A stretch of 44,012 nt of DNA from Oscillospiraceae bacterium (GCA_015063695.1 SVTQ01000018.1:1-44012); one strand, 5' to 3'; positions 24,190 to 32,318 are shown, counted from the stretch's first letter. The notes: generated by a model not told the origin, from the sequence alone. Program-made: numbers and translations.

Positions 24190-24678
24190 ATGTCAAAGAT
24201 AAACGTAGTTTTACACGAGCCCGAGATACCTCAGAACACGGGAAATATTGCAAGGACCTGCGCCGCAACGGGCGCGGCTCTCCATCTTATCCGTCCTCTC
24301 GGCTTTGAGATATCCGACAGGACACTGAAAAGAGCCGGTCTTGACTACTGGGACAAGCTCTCGGTTACTTATTACGACAGTCTTCCCGATTTCTTCGAGA
24401 AAAATCCCGAGGCAAAATGCTTTTTCTATACCACAAAAGCCCCGAGGGCACACACCGAGGTAACGTATCCCGAAAACTGCTATCTCTTTTTCGGAAAAGA
24501 AAGCAAGGGTCTTCCCGAGGACCTGCTGAAGGAAAATCTCGAAAGGTGCGTGCGTATCCCCATGCGCCCCACCCTTCGCAGTCTGAACCTTTCAAACTCC
24601 GCCGCCATCGCGGTCTACGAGGTCCTTCGTCAGTGGAACTACGAGGGTCTTGAGGAAGGGTCGGGGTATTTCTGCTAA
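24190..24678 (+). CDS. trmL: tRNA (cytidine/uridine-34-2'-O)-methyltransferase TrmL
   Basis: A 162-residue SPOUT methyltransferase, typical TrmL length. Conserved blocks: LHEPEIPQNTGNIARTCAATG (N-terminal), HLIRPLGFEISDRTLKRAGLDYW, LFFGKESKGLP (knot, SAM site) and RIPMRPTLRSLNLSNSAAIAVYE. It methylates the 2'-OH of the wobble base in leucine tRNAs. ATG 24190 has AAAGGA 8 nt upstream; the frame is open further upstream but without a ribosome site. Transcribed alone. Confidence 0.95.
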   Translation: MSKINVVLHEPEIPQNTGNIARTCAATGAALHLIRPLGFEISDRTLKRAGLDYWDKLSVTYYDSLPDFFEKNPEAKCFFYTTKAPRAHTEVTYPENCYLFFGKESKGLPEDLLKENLERCVRIPMRPTLRSLNLSNSAAIAVYEVLRQWNYEGLEEGSGYFC

Positions 24679-24730
24679 CATTTTCCGCTTTGCGGAAAAT
24701 ATATCGAGTTTGCAAAGCAAACATATCGCG
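24679..24730. repeat. Mini-hairpin array
   Basis: ATTTTCCGC/GCGGAAAAT and GTTTGC/GCAAAC separated by ATATCGA, then CATATCGC leading straight into a REP element. The same two units occur in the same order at 26885-26930. Confidence 0.7.
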
Positions 24731-24811
24731 GGCGGATATAGAATCCGCCCCTACGGATTTGATGTTGGTCTTCAGTTCGTTCCTCGTAGGGGCGGATTCC
24801 ATATCCGCCCG
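24728..24811. repeat. REPIN-like pair
   Basis: Left REP GGGCGGAT/ATCCGCCC + CTACGG (24728-24756), spacer with TTTGATGTTGGTC, right REP GTAG + GGGCGGAT/ATCCGCCC (24786-24811). Both arms are intact here. It lies immediately upstream of the promoter of the histidine-kinase gene. Confidence 0.8.
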
Positions 24812-24824
24812 TTTATCATCTACC

Positions 24825-24856
24825 CTTTACCCCATCTTAACCGATCCTGTTATACT
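24825..24856 (+). promoter_or_regulatory. Direct-repeat operator and extended -10 of the two-component operon
   Basis: CTTTACC (24825-24831) and CTTAACC (24836-24842) repeat with an 11-bp period. Eight nt further is TATACT (24851-24856), preceded by TGT (extended -10). No -35 is present, as in activator-dependent promoters. The same arrangement precedes the Na+/Pi cotransporter gene. The spacing is that of PhoB/PhoP-type regulators. Confidence 0.6.
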
Positions 24857-24884
24857 ATTAACTATACGAAAGGAGGGTTTTCGC

Positions 24885-25940
24885 GTGAAAAAAATAAGAG
24901 ACGTGATATTTACTTTAATATGCCTTGTCTGCGCTTTCGGGCTCAGTGTGCTTTTTCAATACAAATTTGACGTAGAGGAGCACATCACCACGGTATTCGT
25001 ATTTGCAGTCTTTATGATATCCCTTATGACCGAAGGCTGCTTCTACGGTGTTGTGAGCGCATTTATCGGTGCTGTTGCGGTAAACTACGCTTTCACCTTC
25101 CCCTATTTTGCCTTCGACTTTGTAACTCCCGTAAATCTTATTTCGGGTATTATAATGATCGCTATTGCGGTACTCACAAGCGCTCTCACCACAAAGCTGA
25201 AGAGACACAAGGCGATGAACGCTGAGAGCGAAAAGGAGCGAATGAGAGCAAATCTCCTTCGTGCCGTCTCCCATGACCTTAGAACTCCCCTTACCACCAT
25301 CTACGGCTCCTCCACCACCCTTCTTGAAAACGGAGACACCCTTGGCAAGGAGCAGAAGAAAGCTATCCTTTGCGGCATCAAGGAAGATGCAGAATGGCTT
25401 GTGCGAATGGTTGAAAACCTTCTCTCCATTACTAAAATTGACAGCGGACAGGTGAAGATCATCAAGACACCCACCGTTCTCTACGAGCTTCTCGACACGG
25501 TGATGCTCAAATTCAAAAAGCGTTATCCCGACGAGGCGGTTGAGCTTGAAATTCCCGACGACGTTGTTATCATTCCCATGGATGCCATTCTCATTGAGCA
25601 GGTCATCGTCAATATTCTTGAGAATGCAGTTCAGCACGCCGAGGGAATGACCCGCCTGACCCTTCGCGTTTTCACCGTCGGGGACAAGGCAGTCTTCGAG
25701 ATAGAGGACGACGGATGCGGAATTGCTCCGAAAAAATTAGACACCCTCTTTACGGGCTACAGCACGGAGGGGGACGAGGTTGCCGACGGTCAGAAGAAAA
25801 ACGCAGGCATCGGGCTCTCCGTTTGCGCCACCATCATCAAGGCCCACGGCGGAAGCATCGAAGCTGAAAACTTAAAGACGGGAGGCTCCCTTTTCCGATT
25901 TGCACTTACTACGGAGAAAATAAGCAATGATACAGAATAA
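24885..25940 (+). CDS. Sensor histidine kinase, KdpD C-terminal type
   Basis: 351 residues from a GTG start with GGAGG upstream. Residues 5-100 hold four close membrane helices (DUF4118, the KdpD sensor module). HisKA motif AVSHDLRTPLTTIYG has the phospho-accepting His at 130. The ATPase domain shows EQVIVNILENAVQH (N box), DDGCGIAP (G1), GIGLSVCATIIKAHGG (G2). The N-terminal Kdp and USP domains of full KdpD are absent. It overlaps the response regulator by 14 nt. No kdpFABC genes are near; shared operator repeats link it to the Na+/Pi cotransporter instead. The frame stays open upstream to 24690, but that stretch is translated repeat. Confidence 0.9.
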   Translation: MKKIRDVIFTLICLVCAFGLSVLFQYKFDVEEHITTVFVFAVFMISLMTEGCFYGVVSAFIGAVAVNYAFTFPYFAFDFVTPVNLISGIIMIAIAVLTSALTTKLKRHKAMNAESEKERMRANLLRAVSHDLRTPLTTIYGSSTTLLENGDTLGKEQKKAILCGIKEDAEWLVRMVENLLSITKIDSGQVKIIKTPTVLYELLDTVMLKFKKRYPDEAVELEIPDDVVIIPMDAILIEQVIVNILENAVQHAEGMTRLTLRVFTVGDKAVFEIEDDGCGIAPKKLDTLFTGYSTEGDEVADGQKKNAGIGLSVCATIIKAHGGSIEAENLKTGGSLFRFALTTEKISNDTE

Positions 25941-26634
25941 ATACAAGATACTTATTGTGGAGGACGAGGCAAACATCCGAAATTTAGTTGCCACAGTTCT
26001 TGACACCGCAGGATATCAGACCATTCTTGCAGACTGTTGTTCGGATGGAGAAACTATGTTCGTCTCCCACATACCCGACCTTGTGATACTTGACCTCGGG
26101 CTTCCCGACAGGGACGGCATGACCCTTCTCGACATTATAAGAAAGAATTCTCTGTGCCCCGTTATAGTTCTCTCTGCACGCACGGATGAAAGCGACAAAA
26201 TTGAAGCTCTTGACCGCGGTGCCAACGACTACGTCACAAAGCCCTTCGGCTCGGGTGAGCTTCTTGCCAGAGTCCGCGCCGCCCTTCGCAACAACCGCCA
26301 TAGCGCAGAGGAAGGAAGGCTTCCCGGAGGAAAATTCCGCCTGAGAGATATGGAGATAGACTACGATGCCCGTCTCGTTTTTATTAAGGGCGCAGTTATC
26401 CGCCTTACTCAGACCGAGTACAACATTGTCGCTCTCCTTTCGGAAAACTGCGGTAAGATGATGACCTATGCCGCCATAATCAAGGCGATATGGGGCGAGA
26501 GCGCAAGAGAGAGCACCATTAAAAAGCTTCAGGTAAACATGGCGAATATAAGGAGGAAATTCGGAGATAAGCCCGGTGAGGCGAATTATATCGCCAACGA
26601 GCTCGGGGTTGGTTATAGGTTAAACCAACTATGA
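25927..26634 (+). CDS. OmpR/KdpE-family response regulator
   Basis: 235 residues. Receiver domain 1-120: acidic pair E12-D13, phospho-acceptor D56 in LVILDLGLP, S83, and K105 in DYVTKPF. The C-terminal winged helix contains LTQTEYNIVALLSENCGKMMTYAAIIKAIWG and ends VGYRLNQL, the OmpR/PhoB pattern, closest to KdpE by eye. It should be phosphorylated by the kinase encoded just upstream. OmpR-type regulators bind 11-bp-spaced direct repeats; such repeats lie in front of this operon and of the cotransporter gene. Confidence 0.92.
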   Translation: MIQNKYKILIVEDEANIRNLVATVLDTAGYQTILADCCSDGETMFVSHIPDLVILDLGLPDRDGMTLLDIIRKNSLCPVIVLSARTDESDKIEALDRGANDYVTKPFGSGELLARVRAALRNNRHSAEEGRLPGGKFRLRDMEIDYDARLVFIKGAVIRLTQTEYNIVALLSENCGKMMTYAAIIKAIWGESARESTIKKLQVNMANIRRKFGDKPGEANYIANELGVGYRLNQL

Positions 26635-26635
26635 T

Positions 26636-26950
26636 CGCCAAAGGCGAGTTCAGAGTTATGATACGCTTCGCGTAGTTATGATGCCCTTCGGGCAGTTTAA
26701 AGTTACACCTGCGATCATATCATAACGTTTGCCGAAGGCAAACTCATAACTCATAACGTTTGCCGAAGGCAAATATATCACGCCCCAAGGGCATATCACG
26801 CGGCATAGCAGCATATAACTGCGCATACCGTCATTTCCGCGTCCGCGAAGCGGACATATCGCGTTTGCCAAAGGCAAACATATCGAATTTTCCGCGAGGA
26901 AAATATATCGAGTTTGCAAAGCAAACATATCGCGGGCGAACGCAGTTCGC
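26636..26950. repeat. Long mini-hairpin array
   Basis: About ten short palindromes, e.g. CGCC/GGCG, ACGC/GCGT, GCCC/GGGC, GTTTGCC/GGCAAAC (twice), GTCCGC/GCGGAC, ATTTTCC/GGAAAAT and GTTTGC/GCAAAC. Left linkers read GTTATGAT and right linkers ATCATAAC, CATATCAC or CATATCGC, so the two halves are again complementary. An open frame crosses the array on either strand, but it encodes only repeat. The array ends in the REP at 26932. Confidence 0.7.
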
Positions 26951-27063
26951 CTACCCCAAGAGTACTTCCTCGCTCTGCTCGGGGCCCCTACGGGTTTCAC
27001 GTTGGTCTTTCGTGCACGTTATCTCTGTTTGTATACCGTAGGGGCGGATTCCATATCCGCCCG
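26932..27063. repeat. REPIN-like pair with inserted module
   Basis: Left REP stem GGGCGAAC/GTTCGCC (26932-26951), then the module TACCCCAAGAGTACTTCC...GGGGC (26952-26985), then CCCTACGGG and the spacer TTTCACGTTGGTCTTTCG. Right REP GTAG + GGGCGGAT/ATCCGCCC (27038-27063). The spacer closely resembles that at 28911-28956. Confidence 0.75.
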
Positions 27064-27091
27064 CCTCGTTGGTCCCTTATTTAGATTTACT

Positions 27092-27125
27092 CTTTACCCT
27101 CTCTTTACCGAAAATATGTTACAAT
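27092..27125 (+). promoter_or_regulatory. Direct-repeat operator and extended -10 of the Na+/Pi cotransporter gene
   Basis: CTTTACC at 27092-27098 and again at 27103-27109 (11-bp period), then TG-T-TACAAT with the -10 at 27120-27125. Both this site and 24825-24856 read CTTTACCC-N3-CTTwACCGA. A second possible -10, TAAAAT, lies at 27140-27145. Confidence 0.6.
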
Positions 27126-27185
27126 TCTCCAAAATGGGGTAAAATGGCGTTGCAGCCTTAAATCCCCTTGAAAGGAGAATTTTTT

Positions 27186-28856
27186 ATGGCAAATATTATG
27201 GAGCTTTTCGGAAGTCTTATCTGGCTCCTTGCAGGTGTCGGCGTATTTATTGTCGGCATGAACTTTATGAGCGAAGCTCTTGAAAAAAGCGCGGGCGAAG
27301 GCATGAAGCGCCTTCTCGGCAAAATCAGTAACAACCGCTTCTCGGGTGTCGGTATCGGCGCAGGTGTCACCGCTATCATTCAGAGCTCCTCTGCAACCTC
27401 GGTCATGGTCATCGGTCTTGTTAACGCAGGGGTAATGACCCTTATGCAGGCAACTCCCATCATCATGGGTGCCAATATCGGTACCACCATTACGGGTATC
27501 CTCGTCGCTCTCAAAAACGATTACTTCAACATGCTCATGTACCTTTCCGCCTTTGCAGGCGTTATGATGGGCTTCTTCAAGCATGAAAAAATAAAGCTGG
27601 CAGGTCTTCTCTGCAGCGGTCTCGGTCTCATTTTCGTTGGCCTTAACGTTATGAGCAGTGAAGAAGCCTTCGGAAGCCCCATGGTTGAAGAAATGTTCCT
27701 TGACATCTTCGCTCTAATCGACTTCCCTCTTCTTCTCATCTTTGTCGGCGTTATCTTTACCGCCCTCATTCAGAGCTCCTCCGCCGCAACTGGTGTCGTT
27801 ATCACCATGGTGGGAACTGGCATCCTTCCCCTTGACCTTGCGCTTTTCATTATTCTCGGCGCAAACATCGGTACCTGTGTTACGGCTCTTCTCGCCTCCG
27901 TCGGTGCAAACGCTAACTCCAAGAGAGTTGCCCTTATCCACTTCACCTTCAACGTTATCGGCACCGCTATCTTCACTGCAATAGTCTGGATATTCAAAGA
28001 GCCGATAATAAACCTTCTCGTCTCCTTCTTCCCCGGCGACGACCCCATGTCACTCCAGATGAGAGTTTCCGCTTTCCACGTTATCTTCAACGTGACCACG
28101 ACTATCGTTCTTCTTCCCTTCGTAAAACAGCTCGTAAAATACTCCTGCGCTGTCATCAAGGACAAGAAAAAGAGCGAGGACGAGCTCACTCTCAAATTCG
28201 TGGACGAGAGACTTATCACAACGCCTCCCGTTGCTCTTATGCAGGTCAAAAAGGAGATGGACTACATGTTCGCTCTTGTTGAGAAGAACATCACCCTCTC
28301 CGTTGAGGCTATCGAAAAGGGTGACCTCTCCAAAGGCGCAGGTCTTGCGGCTAACGAAGCAGTTATCGACTTTACGAACAGCGCCCTCACACGCTTCCTC
28401 ATAAGCCTCTCAGCGGCAATTGACGGCAGCGACGAGACCGTTATCGGCTCCTATTTCCACGTTCTCAACGACCTTGAGCGCGTTGGCGACCATGCCGAAA
28501 ACTTCTATGAGATAGCGGAAGAAATGGCTCAGAAGAAGATATCCTTCTCCGAAAACGGCAAAGAAGATATTAAGAGAATGAGCGCAAAAATTCTTGAAAT
28601 GCTGACCATCTCCAAGGATGCCTTTGACAACCTCAACAAGGACGGGCTTCCGAGACTTGCAAGTCTTGAAGAGGAGATTGACGAAATGAAGAAGAAGCTT
28701 CTTGCAAGCCACTACGTAAGACTTGCCGAAGGCAGCTGTAACGCTTCCGTCAGCCCCTACTACTCCTCTGCTGTTGCAGGACTTGAGCGTGTTGCCGACC
28801 ACCTCGTTAACGTCGGTTACAGTATCGTCAGCCCCATCGGCTCCGACAAGGAATAA
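27186..28856 (+). CDS. Na+/phosphate cotransporter with C-terminal PhoU-like domain
   Basis: 556 residues. The N-terminal ~310 form the NptA/YjbB Na_Pi_cotrans domain, with the duplicated signature GVTAIIQSSSATSVMVIGLVNAG (about residue 63) and ALIQSSSAATGVVITMVGTG (about 195), each with the QSSS phosphate motif, and GANIGT after both. The C-terminal ~200 residues are helical and PhoU-like (NDLERVGDHAENFYEIAEEM, AGLERVADHLVNVGYSIV), probably gating transport. It imports phosphate with sodium. GGAG lies about 9 nt before ATG 27186. Shared operator repeats suggest control by the two-component system upstream. Confidence 0.93.
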   Translation: MANIMELFGSLIWLLAGVGVFIVGMNFMSEALEKSAGEGMKRLLGKISNNRFSGVGIGAGVTAIIQSSSATSVMVIGLVNAGVMTLMQATPIIMGANIGTTITGILVALKNDYFNMLMYLSAFAGVMMGFFKHEKIKLAGLLCSGLGLIFVGLNVMSSEEAFGSPMVEEMFLDIFALIDFPLLLIFVGVIFTALIQSSSAATGVVITMVGTGILPLDLALFIILGANIGTCVTALLASVGANANSKRVALIHFTFNVIGTAIFTAIVWIFKEPIINLLVSFFPGDDPMSLQMRVSAFHVIFNVTTTIVLLPFVKQLVKYSCAVIKDKKKSEDELTLKFVDERLITTPPVALMQVKKEMDYMFALVEKNITLSVEAIEKGDLSKGAGLAANEAVIDFTNSALTRFLISLSAAIDGSDETVIGSYFHVLNDLERVGDHAENFYEIAEEMAQKKISFSENGKEDIKRMSAKILEMLTISKDAFDNLNKDGLPRLASLEEEIDEMKKKLLASHYVRLAEGSCNASVSPYYSSAVAGLERVADHLVNVGYSIVSPIGSDKE

Positions 28857-28889
28857 GGGAGGCAATCTGCACTAACGACCAATGTGGCA

Positions 28890-28980
28890 GGCGACCACAG
28901 GTCGCCCCTACGGGTTTGATGTTGGTCTTTCATTCGCGTTATCTCTATTGGTCCTCGTAGGGACGAACTGTGTTCGTCCG
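28890..28980. repeat. REPIN-like pair
   Basis: Left REP GGCGACC/GGTCGCC + CCTACGG (28890-28913), spacer with TTTGATGTTGGTCTTTCATTCG and CGTTATCTCT, right REP GTAG + GGACGAAC/GTTCGTCC (28957-28980). Left and right stems differ from each other while the foot and spacer are kept. Confidence 0.8.
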
Positions 28981-29029
28981 CCCGTTAATACAGGAGAACC
29001 CCGTGAACTCCAAACAGCCTTGAAGATGA

Positions 29030-29065
29030 AAAGAGACCGATTTTGAAAGATCGGTCTCTTTTTTT
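29030..29065 (+). terminator. Terminator hairpin
   Basis: AAAGAGACCGAT (29030-29041) with ATCGGTCTCTTT (29050-29061), then T-run. Probably ends the cotransporter transcript. Confidence 0.8.
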
Positions 29066-29094
29066 ATCCAAATAATCCCCGTTATCGTGAATAA

Positions 29095-29190
29095 CGCCAC
29101 TGTAACTTTGAAAATGCCCCGACCAAAAGTTTTGGTCGAGCTTTTTCAAAAGGGCGCCGGGGTGCAGGGGCGGGGAGCCCCGCACACTCC
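29095..29190 (-). repeat. GACCAAAACTTT composite repeat
   Basis: On the minus strand: a GGGGC/GCCCC hairpin, CCCTGCACCCCGG, then CCTTTTGAAAAAGCTCGACCAAAAC. Related copies end at 9603, 31200 and 43236. It directly follows the sufB stop codon. Confidence 0.55.
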
Positions 29191-30108
29191 TTACTTTAAG
29201 AACCCTTTAATAATATGCTCTTCGGCTTCGGCTTCGGTAAGGCCGAGGGTCATGAGCTTTGTGAGCTGTTCGCCTGCGATCTTGCCGATAGCCGCCTCGT
29301 GGATAAGGGAGGCATCAACGTGAGCCGCTTCAAGCTTGGGCACTGCCACGACGCGGGCATCATCCATAATGATGGCATCACATTCGGTGTGGCCCGTACA
29401 GCGGTTGTTACCCTTTATCTCGGAGACGAACTCCTGAAAGGACTTGTCCTTTGCAACGGAACGGGAAACGACGTTTGCACTGCAGTTCTCGCCGTCAAGA
29501 TCCACTACGAAATCGGTCTTTGCGAACTGAGTTCCGTTTGTCATTATCTTTTCGTGGACCTCAAGAACTGCGCCGTCCTTCAGCACCGCCGAAGTCTTTC
29601 TGTCGGTGGAGGTAATACCCTTTATCTGAACAGTCTCCATTTCAAGGTAGCTGTCCTCTTCCATATAGATAACGGTGGTGGGGTTCATAACGTTGTCTCC
29701 GCTGCCCACGCCGTCGCCGTAGTGCTTCTCAACGTACTTGACCCTTGAATTCTTTCCCACGTGGAAGGTGTGGATACCGTCGTGCTCGCTCTTTTCGTCG
29801 CCCGTGTTGTGGATACCGCAGCCTGCAACGATAACAACGTCGCAGTTTTCACCTACGTAGAAATCATTGTAAACAAGGTCGGAAACGCCCGTCTCGGAAA
29901 TGATAACGGGAATGTGAAGGCTCTCCTTCTTCGTTCCGTCCTTGATGTAGATATCGATACCGGGCCCCGCCTCCTTGGTAACGATATTGATATTTTCAGT
30001 TACCGCTCTTCCTCCGAGCTTTCCGTTTTCGCGGATGTTGTAGGCACCCTGAGGCACCTCGTGGAGGTCGGCAACCTTCATAAGCAGATCTTTTTTAATA
30101 GCATCCAT
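29191..30108 (-). CDS. sufB: SufB/SufD-family Fe-S cluster scaffold protein
   Basis: 305 residues, the short SufB form paired with a lone SufC in Clostridia and archaea (the minimal SufBC or SmsCB type). The right-handed beta-helix core is visible in SVSDLVYNDFYVGENCDVVIVAGCGIHNTG, FHVGKNSRVKYVEKHYGDG and the C-terminal block NNRCTGHTECDAIIMDDARVVAVPKLEAAHVDASLIHEAAIGKI. It assembles Fe-S clusters with the SufC ATPase encoded just upstream. ATG 30108 has GGAGG 9 nt upstream; the longer frame to 30189 lacks one. No cysteine desulfurase gene is adjacent. Confidence 0.9.
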   Translation of the reverse strand: MDAIKKDLLMKVADLHEVPQGAYNIRENGKLGGRAVTENINIVTKEAGPGIDIYIKDGTKKESLHIPVIISETGVSDLVYNDFYVGENCDVVIVAGCGIHNTGDEKSEHDGIHTFHVGKNSRVKYVEKHYGDGVGSGDNVMNPTTVIYMEEDSYLEMETVQIKGITSTDRKTSAVLKDGAVLEVHEKIMTNGTQFAKTDFVVDLDGENCSANVVSRSVAKDKSFQEFVSEIKGNNRCTGHTECDAIIMDDARVVAVPKLEAAHVDASLIHEAAIGKIAGEQLTKLMTLGLTEAEAEEHIIKGFLK

Positions 30109-30121
30109 TGTCCCTGCCTCC

Positions 30122-30847
30122 TCAGTTAAATTTGTTCTCAAGTGTGGAGCAAACGCTGCTGCCGCCGAGAAGATAAGGCATAATTTCATCCTTTGTGCCC
30201 TCTGCGGTAACCTCGCCTGCAGACACTACGATAATTCTGTCAGCGATAGCAAGAATTCTCTCCTGGTGTGAGATTATCATAATGGAGCCGCCGAGCTTCT
30301 CGTGCATGTTCTCAAACACTCTGATAAGGTTGTTGAAGCTCCAGAGGTCAATACCTGCCTCGGGCTCGTCGAATATGGAGAGCTTCGTCTGTCTCGCCAT
30401 AACCGTTGCAATTTCAATTCTCTTGAGCTCACCGCCCGAAAGGCTTGCATTTATCTCACGGTCTATATATTCCTTGGCGCAGAGACCTACCTCGGAGAGG
30501 TAAGCGCACGCCTGAGACACGGATATGTCACCGCCTGCGGCGATGGAGATAAGGTCGCGCACGGTAATACCCTTGAAGCGCACGGGCTGCTGGAAAGCGA
30601 AGCTGATGCCTGCCTTTGCGCGCTCGGTGACGGACATGTCCGTAATGTCAACACCGTCGAGATAGATCTTACCCGAGGTGGGAGTGATGATACCTGCGAT
30701 TATCCTTGCGAGAGTTGACTTACCGCCGCCGTTGGGGCCTGTAATTGCAACAAAACGCTCGTCTATCTCAAGATTTATATTTTTCAGAATTCCTTTGCTT
30801 TCGCCGTCAACATCGACTTCGTAGCAAACGTTTTCGAGTTTTAACAT
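30122..30847 (-). CDS. sufC: SufC-type Fe-S assembly ATPase
   Basis: 241 residues, soluble ABC ATPase. Walker A GPNGGGKST (about residue 39), Q-loop SFAFQQPVRFKG, signature LSGGELKRIEIATVMARQ, Walker B LSIFDEPEAGIDLWSF, His switch IISHQERI. The ELKR variant of the signature and DEPEAGID are typical of SufC. It works with SufB (gene 13 nt downstream) in cluster assembly. GGAGGTG precedes ATG 30847. First gene of the operon, behind a strong promoter with an operator-like palindrome. Confidence 0.95.
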   Translation of the reverse strand: MLKLENVCYEVDVDGESKGILKNINLEIDERFVAITGPNGGGKSTLARIIAGIITPTSGKIYLDGVDITDMSVTERAKAGISFAFQQPVRFKGITVRDLISIAAGGDISVSQACAYLSEVGLCAKEYIDREINASLSGGELKRIEIATVMARQTKLSIFDEPEAGIDLWSFNNLIRVFENMHEKLGGSIMIISHQERILAIADRIIVVSAGEVTAEGTKDEIMPYLLGGSSVCSTLENKFN

Positions 30848-30874
30848 ATTTTCACCTCCGAATGGTTTAGGTTC

Positions 30875-30933
30875 AATAGCTATATTAACCATAGCTATTA
30901 GAATATTATACAAGATAATGAAAAAAAAGTCAA
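30875..30933 (-). promoter_or_regulatory. suf promoter and palindromic operator
   Basis: On the minus strand TTGACT (30933-30928), 17-nt spacer, TATAAT (30910-30905). The perfect inverted repeat AATAGCTAT-N7-ATAGCTATT (30899-30875) starts at the predicted transcription start (about 30898). This placement suits a repressor; the regulator is not identified. Confidence 0.7.
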
Positions 30934-31013
30934 TCGGAAAAAATTGAGTTTTTCTCTTGAAATGGAGGTAAAAATCTGTTATTATATTGTTTGTTATGTT
31001 GCTAATGGGTGCG

Positions 31014-31200
31014 AGGGTGTTTCGCTCCTGCGGGAGCGACCAAAAGCTCCGCCATAGGACATGAACCCCAAACAGACAAGTCTGTTTGAGGACCCCCGTC
31101 GGAAACCCTTAAGCCTAAGGATTCCGCGCTCTGTGGAGCGCGTCTCAGGGCTTTGCCCTGATAACCCACAAGCTTTTAAAAAAGCTTGACCAAAACTTTC
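31014..31200 (-). repeat. Composite repeat (GTTTCGCTCC / GACCAAAAC family)
   Basis: GGTGTTTCGCTCCTG / GGAGCGACCAAA (31016-31044), a GTCCTC-type hairpin in reverse (31063-31096, stem CAAACAGAC/GTCTGTTTG), GGAAACCC, a GCGCTC hairpin, GGGCTTTGCCC, and AAGCTTTT...AAAGCTTGACCAAAAC. The outer parts match 9421-9603. No coding sequence is seen. Confidence 0.6.
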
Positions 31201-31262
31201 ATTCGGCTGCCCGTCGTTCGTTTACACAATGATCAAAATATCTCAAAAGAAAGGAGAAAGCC

Positions 31263-32219
31263 GTGAAATATATTGTTTTTGACATGGAGTGGAACCAGAC
31301 CCGCGGTCCCGAATACAGACTTTCGGACGGCAGACTCCTTACAGGTGAGATAATCGAGATAGGCGCAGTTAAGCTGAACGAGAGCTTCAAGCCTGTGGGC
31401 ACCTTCAAGACCTACGTGAAGCCCCATTATTACAAAAAGATGCACTCGCGCATCAGAGATCTTACGGGTATCACCAACGACCTTTTAAAGGACGCGCCCG
31501 ACTTCCCTACCGCTTTTGAAAGCTTCATGGAATTCTGCGGTCCCGATTTCGCAACTATCACCTGGGGCGAGAGCGACATCCCCGTCATGAAGGAAAATCT
31601 TTCCGCTCATCAGATGGAAAAATGGACGAGACAGAACTATGACCTGCAGACTGTTTTTCTGAAGCAGACGGGTAGTGATGCCCACAATATTGCCCTTGAA
31701 AGCGCGGCATTGGAGTTCGAGATAGAATTCACCGAACAGCTTCACGATGCCCTCATCGATGCGGCGATAACTGCCATGATAGCAGGCAAGCTTGATATGA
31801 AGCGCGGCATCGAAGAGTACGTATTCAAGCCTAAGGACCTGTCCGAGCTTGACCACCTCTCCTTTGAGGCGATAAGAAGAATAGACAACCTACAGAAGCT
31901 GAGGGGCGACCCCCGTATCAAATACACCCTCTGCCCCCACTGCAGAAAGCCCATGGCGGCTCCGAGAATTATAACTCAGAACGGCTCCAAGAAGCTGGCG
32001 CGTGTCGGCTGCTCCGAGCACGGAGAATTTCTGCTTTCCATCAGAGTCCACAAGAACCCCGACGGAACCTTCTCCGCAACGAAGTTCCTCTACGACTGGA
32101 CTCCCGAAACTGAGGAATTCTATAACGCAAGGCTTGAAATTGCAGATAAAAAGAGAGATAAGTTCCTTAGTAAGATAAGAACAAAGGGTAAGGAAAAAGT
32201 TAAAAGTGATGCACAATAA
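31263..32219 (+). CDS. DEDDh 3'-5' exonuclease (Exonuclease X-T, KapD-like) with zinc finger
   Basis: 318 residues from a GTG start preceded by AAAGGAG. Exo I VFDMEWNQ gives D and E; Exo II is TWGESDIPVM; Exo III ALESAALEFEIEFTEQLHDALIDAAITA has the His and Asp of the DEDDh type. A CPHC...C...H segment near residue 222-248 looks like a zinc ribbon, and the tail is basic (KGKEKVKSDAQ). Family members degrade DNA or RNA 3' ends; the substrate is not known. Transcribed alone, with its own terminator. Confidence 0.85.
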   Translation: MKYIVFDMEWNQTRGPEYRLSDGRLLTGEIIEIGAVKLNESFKPVGTFKTYVKPHYYKKMHSRIRDLTGITNDLLKDAPDFPTAFESFMEFCGPDFATITWGESDIPVMKENLSAHQMEKWTRQNYDLQTVFLKQTGSDAHNIALESAALEFEIEFTEQLHDALIDAAITAMIAGKLDMKRGIEEYVFKPKDLSELDHLSFEAIRRIDNLQKLRGDPRIKYTLCPHCRKPMAAPRIITQNGSKKLARVGCSEHGEFLLSIRVHKNPDGTFSATKFLYDWTPETEEFYNARLEIADKKRDKFLSKIRTKGKEKVKSDAQ

Positions 32220-32244
32220 ACGCACGGCACGCCGTGCGTTTTTA
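32220..32244 (+). terminator. Terminator of the exonuclease gene
   Basis: ACGCACGGC / GCCGTGCGT with a 2-nt loop, followed by TTTTTATTT. It starts right after the stop codon. Confidence 0.9.
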
Positions 32245-32281
32245 TTTGCCTTCTCCTGCGAGAGAAGGGGGACCGCGTGCT

Positions 32282-32318
32282 GGGGTCCTCAAAAGTCCTT
32301 GCGACTTTTGGGGTTCTC
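32282..32318 (+). repeat. GTCCTC-type hairpin repeat
   Basis: GGGGTCCTC, stem CAAAAGTC / GACTTTTG, loop CTTGC, then GGGGTTCTC. Confidence 0.75.

Noticed and set aside
24885..26634. Calling the two-component system kdpD/kdpE outright.
   Set aside because: The kinase lacks the KdpD N-terminal domains, no kdpFABC is present, and shared promoter repeats point to phosphate transport.
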